Shown here in pieces: positions 1 through 6,997 of a stretch of DNA of 13,186 bases (positions are counted from its first letter, which is position 1; each line of letters starts with the position of its first letter). The DNA comes from Picochlorum sp. 'celeri' (Eukaryota > Chlorophyta > Trebouxiophyceae), in the NCBI GenBank assembly GCA_010909725.1, contig JAACMV010000021.1, positions 746,283-759,468 of the forward strand. The letters are read 5' to 3'. The translations under genes and the position numbers were made by a program. Below the pieces are notes generated by a model. That model saw only the letters and a program-made list of their open reading frames with translations. It was not told the origin of the DNA and made no database searches.

Positions 1-55
1 TTAACTTCCGAGATCGGACGGGATCGGGTGTATTCTGGATGGTATGAACGAATCA
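1..55 (-). rRNA. 5S rRNA gene, 5' half (cut by window edge)
   Basis: The reverse complement of 1-55 lines up base for base, without gaps, with the first 55 nt of eukaryotic 5S rRNA: CATACC at RNA positions 10-15, then the conserved CCCGAT, GTCCGAT and CTCGGAAG blocks. 5S rRNA is the Pol III-transcribed small RNA of the large ribosomal subunit. The 5' end at about 55 comes from the spacing to CATACC. The internal promoter (A box, intermediate element, C box) and the 3' half lie outside the window, so an intact gene cannot be told from a 5S-derived pseudogene or SINE. The gene points away from the LINE that starts 84 bp from its 5' end. Confidence 0.85.
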
Positions 56-123
56 TGCCCTCGGAGAATTGTTCACCTATAGAAAGTCCAATCACGAATT
101 TCCAAGGAGTTCTTAAATACGGG
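56..123 (-). promoter_or_regulatory. 5S upstream flank with TATTTAAG-like element
   Basis: This is the 68 bp between the 5S 5' end and the target-site duplication of the LINE. Read on the minus strand it contains CCGTATTTAAG followed by AACTCCTTGGAAA (99-122). An almost identical stretch recurs at 8825-8849 on the plus strand, just before the A tract of repeat R copy A. TATTTAAG resembles a TATA-type element lying 45-65 bp upstream of the 5S start. A role as an external Pol III promoter element is inference only; a shared short repeat is the alternative. Confidence 0.3.
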
Positions 124-138
124 AAAGAAACGCTCTCT
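124..138 (+). repeat. Left target-site duplication of LINE copy 1
   Basis: AAAGAAACGCTCTCT at 124-138 is repeated exactly at 5494-5508, right after the poly(A) tail of the LINE. Perfect 15-bp duplications flanking a poly(A)-ended element are the hallmark of target-primed reverse transcription. The position defines the 5' boundary of the inserted DNA at about 139. Confidence 0.85.
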
Positions 139-148
139 AATTAAAAGA

Positions 149-209
149 AAATTTTTCTTTTTATGGCTCAACCTTGCGAAACAGCTAGAAATGTAGCCAA
201 TTCCACGTC
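149..209 (+). repeat. Duplicate of the LINE ORF start (first copy)
   Basis: About 60 bp from the run AAATTTTTCTTTTTATGGCT to CCAATTCCACGT occurs here and again at 983-1039, where it carries the presumed start codon (ATG 997). The first copy has three extra bases (GTA) and is followed at once by an A tract instead of the rest of the ORF. The two copies are 834 bp apart, so the 5' region may be a partial tandem monomer. Confidence 0.85.
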
Positions 210-210
210 T

Positions 211-242
211 AAAAAAAAAAAAAAAAAAAAAAAAATTTTTTT
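211..242 (+). repeat. Internal A25T7 tract in LINE 5' region
   Basis: Twenty-five A are followed directly by seven T. The A run directly follows the truncated copy of the ORF start, as if a short 5' transcript had been polyadenylated. The T run opens a stretch (TTTTTTTCAGAAGG to TAGGTAACGAACG, 236-274) related to the head of repeat R at 8861 and 9983. Confidence 0.8.
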
Positions 243-740
243 CAGAAGGTTTTTTTTAGGTAACGAACGTTTTTACTTCTGTTTTGTCGATATAGAAACA
301 ATAGGCACGGTGCAAGCGAACAGTAGCCACAGTGGGAAGTGTGGGAGGCTCGCCTCCGGCTGCTGTCCACTTGACCCCCACCGGGCCTTGAACTTGCTGC
401 ACGGTGTGGAGACGGGCACACCATGCACTCGTTAGCTTTCTATATCTCTAGTGGTTCTGAGAGGCTGCCCGTTCTCGCGGACGCGGTGTTTCTTGGGTGG
501 TTCCTCGGAACACCGCCCCTCGAGTTGGTTGCTTGGCCCAGCAACCTCGGGTTCTCGAACCACTTGACCACACTTCCTAGCTGCTGGGGGCAGTTGAAGG
601 AGAGCACCCATACCGCCCTTCTTGGGTTGGTCTGGCTGTTACTCATGGCCTAGTGAGAGGCCTTCGGGCTGTTGGCACGCAGGCGTTGACCTCCTGGTTG
701 ACCACCTCCTGCTCCACCGGTGATACTTCACCACTTTTCT
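243..740 (+). other. LINE 5' region, no convincing coding sequence
   Basis: The first 35 bp resemble the head of repeat R. The remaining 460 bp has no counterpart elsewhere in the window and no protein-like reading frame. It is GC-rich and full of inverted repeats, for example GGAGGC/GCCTCC at 344-357. A stretch near 445-475 (TCTAGTGGTTCTGAGAGG) faintly recalls a Pol III A box, with GGTTCTCGAACC at 550-561 as a poor B-box match; I do not consider this proof of an internal Pol III promoter. Confidence 0.5.
483..561 (+). other. Three adjacent perfect hairpins in LINE 5' region
   Basis: Three inverted repeats follow one another without overlap: GCGGTGTT (483-490) with AACACCGC (509-516), an 8-bp stem; GGTTGCT (527-533) with AGCAACC (540-546), a 7-bp stem with a 6-nt loop; and GGTTC (550-554) with GAACC (557-561), a 5-bp stem. 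The array lies about 300 bp ahead of the TATA box at 861. A folded RNA element is the natural reading, but its function is unknown. Confidence 0.5.
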
Positions 741-981
741 TACCCCCAAGAGCCGAAGCCCAATGGGTACGGCAGTTCTCACGGCGCACTTCCAGTGAGG
801 TTTCCTGAGACTCCTCTCGGAGACCCCACGCCGAGCGCCCTGTGGAACCGTGGACTGTGGTATATAAGGAGTGAGTTTTTCGTGGGTGCAACCCCCACAT
901 CACCTGGGCAGGTATCTGGGGGCCACCTGTGCATGATTGGCTTCAATTCAACACTGGCAGAGCTCCAACTGGTCAGGTTCT
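741..981 (+). repeat. Left direct repeat of LINE copy 1
   Basis: This stretch, from TACCCCCAAGAGCCGA to GGTCAGGTTCT, matches 5125-5362 with only scattered substitutions and small indels over about 240 bp, including TATATAAGGAGTGAGTTTTT and CACATCACCTGGGCAGG. The right copy spans the last codons of the ORF plus the first part of the 3' UTR. Here the segment is non-coding and lies just ahead of ORF1, without the last 110 bp of the 3' UTR and without a poly(A). Confidence 0.9.
861..869 (+). promoter_or_regulatory. TATA box ahead of the LINE ORF
   Basis: TATATAAGG is a canonical TATA-box sequence 128 bp upstream of the probable start codon at 997. A Pol II start 25-35 bp downstream would give an mRNA with a short leader. 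The same box occurs at 5244-5252 in the right repeat and at 10865-10873 (minus) in LINE copy 2. Promoter activity is inferred from sequence only. Confidence 0.45.
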
Positions 982-996
982 GAAATTTTTCTTTTT

Positions 997-2500
997 ATGG
1001 CTCAACCTTGCGAAACAGCTAGAAATGCCAATTCCACGTTTCTGGAAGAAATCTCTCGATCTCGCATTGAGCTTCATGTTTGCAGTTGCGCCGCGCACAT
1101 GGACATTCCCCATTGGGGAAACCGATTTGCGTCTAGGGCCCTCAGCACCAATCTGGCGAGCGTTCTGGAGGTTTTAGAAAGAAAAGTGGATGCGGCTACA
1201 CTTCGTCACGTGAAACAAGTTCGAGCGGCTAGGCAAAGGATTGACCAACGGGTCCGCTTTGACGTCTGGATCGAGGGTGCTCCCGAAGGGCTGATCAGCC
1301 AGATCGCGGCATCCCGAACGGCTCTGGAAGTGGCATATTCGACGCCACAAAAACTACAGGCGCAGAATGAAGGAGCAGGCACGACGACACGGGCCTGGAA
1401 GACACTGGAGCTGGACATACTCGGACCCGCCGAGTTGGGGCTGGATTCCCTTGGGCCCGCCAAGGAAGAGGAGGAGCAGGCGATGGTCGGAGCAGCCGAA
1501 CCGAGGAGAACAACGCACGCCAAGGATCGAAACCCTTCAACGTTCTTGCCACATGGAACATCACCACGGCTGCCAACAAACGAGGCGAGCTCAATTGGCG
1601 CTTTAAAGCTCGCAGATTCGGAGTGGTGGGGCTGCAAGAACATCAGGTTGAAGAAGACTCCTTCCCGCTGGCCTTCAGCCACTATAACGTCATACAGAGG
1701 TACAAGACGGGGCCAGGGGTCAGAGGAGTAGCACTAGTGACACACAGGAGCTTGCCCACGACAGAGCTCAGAGAAGTGTATGCCCATCCCAACATCATAT
1801 GGGCCCAAGTGCACCAATTGATGCCAGTCACCTGCTACATCGCCACCATATATGTACCAGGGGAGCATCTGAGAGACGATCGGCGTGAGACGTTGAACAA
1901 ACTGGATGCAGACATACACAGGATCACAGCGGAAGCGACCGGGGACTCCCATCGTCATCATGGGGGACTTCAATCACGACTTGGAGGCCATGAGCACACT
2001 TATAGCACGGAGAGGATGGCCATTAGATTTGCTGCCAGTGCGAGGAGATGCCACGACATTCTGGAGGCCGTACACACAAGGAAGCGCGATAGACCACATT
2101 CTGGTGAACGAACATGCCCGGGCTCAACTGCTCTCAGCCAGGGTACTCACCACAGAAGCATCCTCAGACCACTGGCCACTCGCTGTGAAATGTAGATACG
2201 AAGGACAACGCGATATCCCGCCGCCACCAAGGAAGAAACTGCGGCTGGATCACATAGGGACTGCCAAAGACATTACGGAGCACAACTATTGGGACGACTT
2301 GCTACAGACTACGGAGGACATGGAGGCTGACATGGAACACACAGACTCGGACGACACACAAGCAGAAAGCTTTACAGGGAAATTCAAAGACACATTGCAC
2401 AGGATTCTTGACCAGCAAGAATGCTTCCAAACCACATGCCATCGAGAAAAGCCCATCAGAAAGCTCGCACACAGAACGCGCACAGTGCTACGGAAAACGA
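997..2500 (+). pseudogene. LINE N-terminal domain and APE endonuclease, frame-disrupted
   Basis: From ATG 997 a protein-like frame starts MAQPCETARN and runs to about 1535; I do not recognise this N-terminal domain, which ends in a glutamate-rich stretch. An apurinic/apyrimidinic-type endonuclease follows. It nicks target DNA for target-primed reverse transcription. Visible motifs: ATWN (about 1548), LQEH (1632, in place of the usual LQET), GDFNH (1963-1977) and SDHWPL (2164-2181), in family order. The frame changes near the CCC at 1533-1535, at the GGGG run 1941-1944, and somewhere in 2440-2510 before the RT frame. Each is a shift of one base, at least two of them at homopolymers, so either decay or sequencing error could explain them. 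Without them the element would encode one protein from 997 to 5251. Confidence 0.8.
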
Positions 2501-5251
2501 AACCAGGCGCGACTGGAGATGTACAGAAACCTCAACACAGATACGATGGCAACATACAAGGCATTACACCAGGAAGCGAGGCGATTGGTCAGGCGTGACC
2601 AGACATCCAGTTTTCACAAATTTGTGCACAGGGCTGCAGCATCAGGACCTTCCAGTCCCATCTTCTGGAAGTTCATCAATATCCTACAAGGCAAACAGAG
2701 ACGCCCACAGACACTGCAGCCCGTGAAAGGACCAAATAATCAGCTGCAACTGAGCAACGAAGCCATTTTGCACACGACGGAGCAGCATTACAGCACATTG
2801 GCAGGCGACGCAGATACCACCCCCCTTGCGTCCTGGGCCGAGCGATGCCCCTTGCCACAGCGACCAACTGTTTTGGAACTGAATAGAGACATCACGTGGC
2901 CGGAGATACAAGCAGCTCTCGCCACCTCTGCAACAGGCAAAGCACCAGGAATGGATGGCATCACAAACGAGGTGTACAAACTCTGCAAAGAAGACACCCC
3001 TAGGTTGGAACCCACAACACCAATGGGAAGAATGCTACTGGAAGCCGTCAACTCTATCTTTCATGGCGACATCCCAGAAGACATGCACAGCAGCCTGATC
3101 ATTAGCATCCCCAAGCCACACAAAGATGCTACGCTGTTGGATAATCACCGAGGCATCTCACTCATCGACTGCCTCCTCAAACTCACTACCAGGGTGATAT
3201 CAGACAGGCTGCACACACATCTTATAGAAGGACCCAGAGGACTCAGAAAGGAACAAGCTGGATTCAGGAGACTACAGGAATGCCCAGCTCAAGCTGCGAC
3301 GCTCTACGAGATTGCCCTCCGCCGACGCCAAGTGGACCAGGTCACCTTTGCTGCATTTATAGATCTGAGGAAGGCATTCGATATGGTCCCCCATCGGTGC
3401 CTTCTTCATGTACTTAGTTCTCGGGGGATCAACGGCGCGTGTTTGAACTTCATCTCCACGCTGTATTCTCACGCTGGTTTCAAATGCTCTGCAGGTACTC
3501 TTACTTCCACAGGTACGTTCCCATTGCATAGAGGCGTCAAGCAAGGCGATACGTTGAGCCCAGTCCTGTTCGATCTCTTCATCGACTCGGCACTGGATGG
3601 GATCCGAGGCGTGACGGTCCCGAATCTTCGCGACCCGCACGCTGATGAAGACCCTCGTATTCCTGGCCTGCTCTTCGCAGACGACACAGTCATCCTGGCC
3701 GAGTCAGAAGCAGAGCTGCAGGACTCGCTCAACACGTTCGGAGACTGGTGTGACCGCTTCGGCATGGAGGTGGGACACGCCAAGTGTGGCGTCATGGCAC
3801 TGGGCGTAGGTGATTCTACACAGCTGCCTCGACCCACCATTGGCCCCTTCACCATCCAACGCGGTACCATTCCAGTAGTCGACAAGTACACGTATCTCGG
3901 GATTGTTGTCACCCCACGCCTCGACGTGAGGGACATCATCCTCGACAGACGTGCCAAAGGCTTGGCGACGCTCCGAGCCATGCGACCTATGCTGGCGACG
4001 CCCTCTATCCCCCTGAAGAGCAAGCTGCTGGCCATCAAGGGACAACTGATCCCTCAATTGGCATACGGAGGCGAACTGTTTGGCTCGAGCGGGCGCACCG
4101 CGATGCAACCGCTCCAACGAGTGCTCTCCATGGCTCTCAACATGGCTGTCAGGGGCAAGGCCACTCATACGATAGCGTCCGCGACACTATCCACTGAGCT
4201 GGAACTCCCCACCCTTCCTGCCATCGCTGCAGGGAGAGCAGCCCGAGCCTGGAGGAAGTGGCCAGACCTTGGGACTTGGATTGGCACCTTGTTTAGCCTT
4301 CCAGCCAGGAGGGGCAAACACACGCTGGTCCAACGCACCAAGGCCTTCATGACGAGGTTACAGAATCGACATGGATTCTCGCCCCTCGACAAGACCCCCA
4401 AGCAACTCGCCAAACAGGTCCAATTCCTCACGTGGGAACGTCACCTCGCCGCCGACAGGAGCCACTCTTCAGGGTACAACGCATATATGGAAGCTAATTA
4501 TTCCTCTACAAATAATTATCTTTCATATTCGACTGCGGAGGGGTACTCTCGTGGCTTTCACTGGCTGGCACGGGCCCGCACAGGAGGGATCTGGAATGCT
4601 GCCCGAGGCTCTCGAGCTCGGCTGCTTCCTCCCTCCTATCGCTCCTGGTGCGCCAGCTGCGACAGCCACACGGAGGACTCTCTCGAACATCTCTTGCTTC
4701 ACTGCCCGGCATACGCGGTGATTCGCGACCAAGTGCTGGGAGATTGGATCGCCAAGGCCATCACCGCTCATCAGGAAACTGGAGTGGACCCTTGGCAATG
4801 GTTGTTGGGGTCAGCCAGAGGAGAACATCCAGAGTTTGCTCCTACAGCATCCTCCGAGCATGTTACTCAAGCCCCTGTCCCCCTGTGCATCGCCACAGCC
4901 CATTTTTTGGGGATTAGTATGCCCACCCATATGGGAAAGCTGTGGGGATCAGAGGAAGTGGTGTCTTTGATGGAGGCACGGGACAGGGCGAGGGAGGAGG
5001 CAACCTCCCCTCACAACATCGGTCACCGAGAGTCAAGTGGTGCCCATGGTCTTTCGTTGGAAGATCATGGTGGCTCTCAACCACAGGCCTCAGCTCTTTT
5101 GGAGAGTCATGCTGAGGCGCCCACTACCCCAAGAGCCGACGCCCCCTGGGTACGGCAGTTCTCACGGAGCACTTCCAGTGAGGTTTCTGAGACTCCTCTC
5201 AGAGACCCCACGCCGAGGCGCTCTGTGGAACACGTGGACTGTGGTATATAA
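2408..5251 (+). CDS. LINE reverse transcriptase with C-terminal zinc knuckle
   Basis: An uninterrupted reading frame of 947 codons. The true protein joins from the endonuclease frame around 2440-2510, so the first ATG is probably not a start. RT motifs in order, numbered from 2408: GKAPGMDGI (motif 1 region, about 178), FIDLRKAFD with catalytic Asp319 (motif A), RGVKQGDTLSP at 375 (motif B) and FADD at 423-426 with the two catalytic Asp (motif C). A C-terminal CCHC knuckle, C748-x2-C751-x9-H761-x4-C766 with EHLLLHCPAY, probably binds RNA. The enzyme copies the LINE RNA at a nicked target in the nucleus. The stop codon TAA lies inside the TATATAAGG box of the right direct repeat. The last about 40 codons overlap that repeat, and copy 2 has the same ending. 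Confidence 0.95.
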   Translation: MTSKNASKPHAIEKSPSESSHTERAQCYGKRNQARLEMYRNLNTDTMATYKALHQEARRLVRRDQTSSFHKFVHRAAASGPSSPIFWKFINILQGKQRRPQTLQPVKGPNNQLQLSNEAILHTTEQHYSTLAGDADTTPLASWAERCPLPQRPTVLELNRDITWPEIQAALATSATGKAPGMDGITNEVYKLCKEDTPRLEPTTPMGRMLLEAVNSIFHGDIPEDMHSSLIISIPKPHKDATLLDNHRGISLIDCLLKLTTRVISDRLHTHLIEGPRGLRKEQAGFRRLQECPAQAATLYEIALRRRQVDQVTFAAFIDLRKAFDMVPHRCLLHVLSSRGINGACLNFISTLYSHAGFKCSAGTLTSTGTFPLHRGVKQGDTLSPVLFDLFIDSALDGIRGVTVPNLRDPHADEDPRIPGLLFADDTVILAESEAELQDSLNTFGDWCDRFGMEVGHAKCGVMALGVGDSTQLPRPTIGPFTIQRGTIPVVDKYTYLGIVVTPRLDVRDIILDRRAKGLATLRAMRPMLATPSIPLKSKLLAIKGQLIPQLAYGGELFGSSGRTAMQPLQRVLSMALNMAVRGKATHTIASATLSTELELPTLPAIAAGRAARAWRKWPDLGTWIGTLFSLPARRGKHTLVQRTKAFMTRLQNRHGFSPLDKTPKQLAKQVQFLTWERHLAADRSHSSGYNAYMEANYSSTNNYLSYSTAEGYSRGFHWLARARTGGIWNAARGSRARLLPPSYRSWCASCDSHTEDSLEHLLLHCPAYAVIRDQVLGDWIAKAITAHQETGVDPWQWLLGSARGEHPEFAPTASSEHVTQAPVPLCIATAHFLGISMPTHMGKLWGSEEVVSLMEARDRAREEATSPHNIGHRESSGAHGLSLEDHGGSQPQASALLESHAEAPTTPRADAPWVRQFSRSTSSEVSETPLRDPTPRRSVEHVDCGI

Positions 5252-5362
5252 GGAGTGAGTTTTTAGTGGGTGCAACCCCCACATCACCTGGGCAGGTATC
5301 TGGGCACCTGTGCATGGTTGGCTTCATGCACACGTGGCAGAGCTCCATCTGGTCAAGGTTCT
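5125..5362 (+). repeat. Right direct repeat of LINE copy 1, with TATA box
   Basis: Counterpart of 741-981. It encodes the last codons of the RT frame, then TATATAAGG (5244-5252), whose TAA is the stop codon, then 3' UTR. The TATA box at the 3' end could in principle drive transcription out of the element into downstream DNA or into a tandem copy; this is inference. Confidence 0.9.
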
Positions 5363-5490
5363 CTTGATTCAGGAGCCCTGCTGGGAGGACCACCTGCATT
5401 TGAGGCAGCAGGCCAACTCCGTGTCAGTCGAGATTTTCTCACTTCTTTGTATGCTTACAGAACCAAAAAAAAAAAAAAAAAAAAAAAAAA
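5252..5490 (+). other. LINE 3' UTR and poly(A) tail
   Basis: About 213 bp of 3' UTR ending TTTGTATGCTTACAGAACC, followed by 26 A (5465-5490). The same 3' UTR ends LINE copy 2 at 10654, and a diverged version is at 9645-9905, so the 3' end is conserved across family members as expected for the region recognised by the RT. I see no AATAAA near the tail. Confidence 0.85.
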
Positions 5491-5493
5491 GAA

Positions 5494-5508
5494 AAAGAAA
5501 CGCTCTCT
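5494..5508 (+). repeat. Right target-site duplication of LINE copy 1
   Basis: Exact copy of 124-138 (AAAGAAACGCTCTCT), starting three bases after the poly(A) run. The A-rich start of the site (GAAAAAGAAA) is consistent with priming of the poly(A) by a T-rich nicked strand. Confidence 0.85.
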
Positions 5509-5586
5509 TCGTCTTGCGATTGGTTTATTACATGCGGCGGTGCGAGATTTACTGTAAATGATATTAAGTCAAACGGACTTTTGCGA
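5509..5586. other. Flank of the LINE 1 target, no recognisable feature
   Basis: About 78 bp of host sequence that would have continued the upstream flank of the 5S gene before the LINE inserted. I see no gene or repeat in it. It ends at the assembly gap. Confidence 0.5.
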
Positions 5587-5686
5587 NNNNNNNNNNNNNN
5601 NNNNNNNNNNNNNNNNNNNNNNNNNNNNNNNNNNNNNNNNNNNNNNNNNNNNNNNNNNNNNNNNNNNNNNNNNNNNNNNNNNNNNN
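5587..5686. other. Assembly gap, 100 N
   Basis: Exactly 100 N, the conventional filler for a gap of unknown size. The two sides should be treated as separate contigs joined by scaffolding. The missing catalytic part of AMP deaminase may lie here, or the join may be wrong. Confidence 0.98.
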
Positions 5687-5712
5687 AGCGCTCATCGGAG
5701 TGAGATGGATCC

Positions 5713-6896
5713 CACGACATGCACCACCCCATCCACCATTTGAAACCTATACTGCTGAGGAGGCTATTATCCAATGGAAGGGGTCGTCGCCCAAGCAATG
5801 TCGCATGAGCTGAGCCTCTGGCACATCCACCATATCCTCTGGAGACAATCGAGGCTTGAACACCCACTTGCTCCTCTCGTCTAAAGCTTTCTTCAACATG
5901 TGGCACACGTCCTCGGCTTCCTCCGTCTGTGGCATCTCTGGGGTCAACACTCTGTTGTAGTGTTCGTGCAGGGCTGCATCTTCAATGATGCGACCCTCTG
6001 TGGCCAAGAGTCCTGCGTTCGTCTGCCTCACATGATATTTATATTCCTTCTTTTCGCAGCACCATTTGCTTTGGCGTGCTGCTTTGCCCATAACCATCGA
6101 GCCGAGCTTGCGTGCAGGGGGGCTGTGTGTCAGGCACAGATGCAGATCTCGGCATGGCCGTGCTCGCTGATGGCTTCTCCATTGAAGATTGATGCTTGGT
6201 TGCTCCTGTACCATTGACTTTTTGAATGTAAGGATACTGGACTGTGTGCCGCAACGCATCATGCATGCTGGATTCGAGCGATCTGCTGGGCCAGCGTAAA
6301 TCACTGGCTCTGCTCCCGCCCTCCTTCGGATTCGCTCACGAGATCTGTCCCAGCTCGTCGTCTATCACTCTCTGTTATATAAGGAGATTCCTGGTTGGTC
6401 GAATGATGCACATACTCCCGACCATTGGCAGATGATGATGGTTGTGCACAGCTCCCTCATAGTACAGGTCTGTATCTTGCCGCACCAGCGACCGAGTGGG
6501 AGGCAAGGGAGGCCATTGGTGGATTGTTTCTGATACTGATGATGTCTCCGTGACATCAACTGCCTCGCCTGAGGAGATGGCGCCCTGTAACACGAGTGAG
6601 AAGTTGTGGTGAACAAGAGGCAACGGGCATGCTCGCCAAAAAACCAAGGTCACCCAACTATTCGTACCTGGTGGTGGTATGACCCGACTACCTGTCCGCT
6701 TCGACTGTTGACTGCGTTTCCCAGGGAAGACTGTAGCATCCCCAGCTTCACCGAGCATGCTGTATCGTCCGTTGGACAATTTCAGGGCCACGAGAACCCC
6801 TCCTGCCGCCACCACACCTCCAAGAATAATTCCTCCCGTAAACCATCCCCAACCGCTGGACGAGGCGTCCTGAGGCGTGGTATTGGACGCTGCCAT
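5713..6896 (-). CDS. AMP deaminase, N-terminal part, partial and frame-disrupted
   Basis: AMP deaminase converts AMP to IMP in purine metabolism. The start at ATG 6896 is followed by a glycine-rich hydrophobic segment (GGIILGGVVAAGGVLVALKL, about 6784-6850), a membrane anchor as in plant-type enzymes. A low-complexity, charged and His-rich linker follows (SSVSETIHQWPPLPP, then NHHHLP). The identification rests on EEAEDVCHMLKKALDERSKW then VFKP (5852-5923), which resembles the pre-catalytic helix of AMP deaminases, and YRFQMVDGVVHVV (5713-5751), which resembles the family's F-x-M-x-DGVVHV block. The reading frame changes at least near 6450, 6340-6250, 6050 and 5757-5770; some changes may be unrecognised introns, others single-base indels. 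The catalytic TIM-barrel with its metal-binding His residues is absent: the sequence ends at the gap. Decay and assembly error both remain possible. Confidence 0.72.
6569..6667 (-). other. Probable intron in AMP deaminase
   Basis: The donor CAG|GTACGA at 6667 and acceptor CTCCTCAG at 6569 bound 99 bp and keep the frame, giving PPP-G-EAVDVTE across the junction. An upstream acceptor, GTTACAG at 6585, would give 83 bp but runs into a stop ten codons on. Because 99 is a multiple of three and the stretch is open, retention as coding sequence cannot be excluded. Confidence 0.5.
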
Positions 6897-6984
6897 GAGG
6901 TTCGGTTCAAAGGACACTGAGTCTCTCAGAAATCGGCGTACACGTACGCTATCCGAGGGTTACATCCGAAAATAAATAATTATA

Positions 6985-6990
6985 TTTATT
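6985..6990 (-). terminator. AATAAA polyadenylation signal of the channel gene
   Basis: On the minus strand AATAAA occurs 8 bp after the ion-channel stop codon, inside an AT-rich stretch (6970-6990). The next start codon on the same strand (AMP deaminase, 6896) is only about 90 bp further, so this signal or a close neighbour must end the channel transcript if the two genes are separate. Confidence 0.5.
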
Positions 6991-6997
6991 ATGGTGG

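Larger units (their letters stand above)
139..5493 (+). mobile_element. APE-type non-LTR retrotransposon (LINE), copy 1
   Basis: A 5.35-kb insertion bounded by a 15-bp target-site duplication and ending in 26 A (5465-5490). Order of parts: a short 5' segment repeated later (149-209), an A25T7 tract, about 500 bp of structured 5' region, a 240-bp segment that is repeated at the 3' end (741-981 and 5125-5362), an N-terminal domain, an apurinic-type endonuclease, a reverse transcriptase, a C-terminal CCHC knuckle and a 3' UTR. I see no integrase, aspartic protease or RNase H, so despite its terminal direct repeats it is not an LTR element. The 5' third of the coding region has single-base frame breaks, so this copy looks non-autonomous as assembled. 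I do not assign a LINE clade. Confidence 0.95.

Noticed and set aside
163..435. Plus-strand reading frame starting MAQPCETARN and running into polylysine
   Set aside because: It is the duplicated LINE ORF start read into the A25 tract; the lysines are translated poly(A).
1941..1944. Programmed ribosomal frameshift at GGGG in the endonuclease
   Set aside because: It lies inside one folded domain, without a slippery heptamer or stimulatory structure that I can see; an indel is simpler.
3469..4168. Long open frames antisense to the RT
   Set aside because: Low-complexity shadows of the RT coding sequence with no family motifs.
741..5362. LTR retrotransposon, because of the terminal direct repeats
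   Set aside because: No integrase, protease or RNase H, an APE endonuclease is present, and the element ends in poly(A) beyond the repeat.
6376..6384. TATATAAGG on the plus strand, as in the LINE promoter
   Set aside because: It falls inside the AMP deaminase gene with no similarity to the LINE on either side; probably chance.
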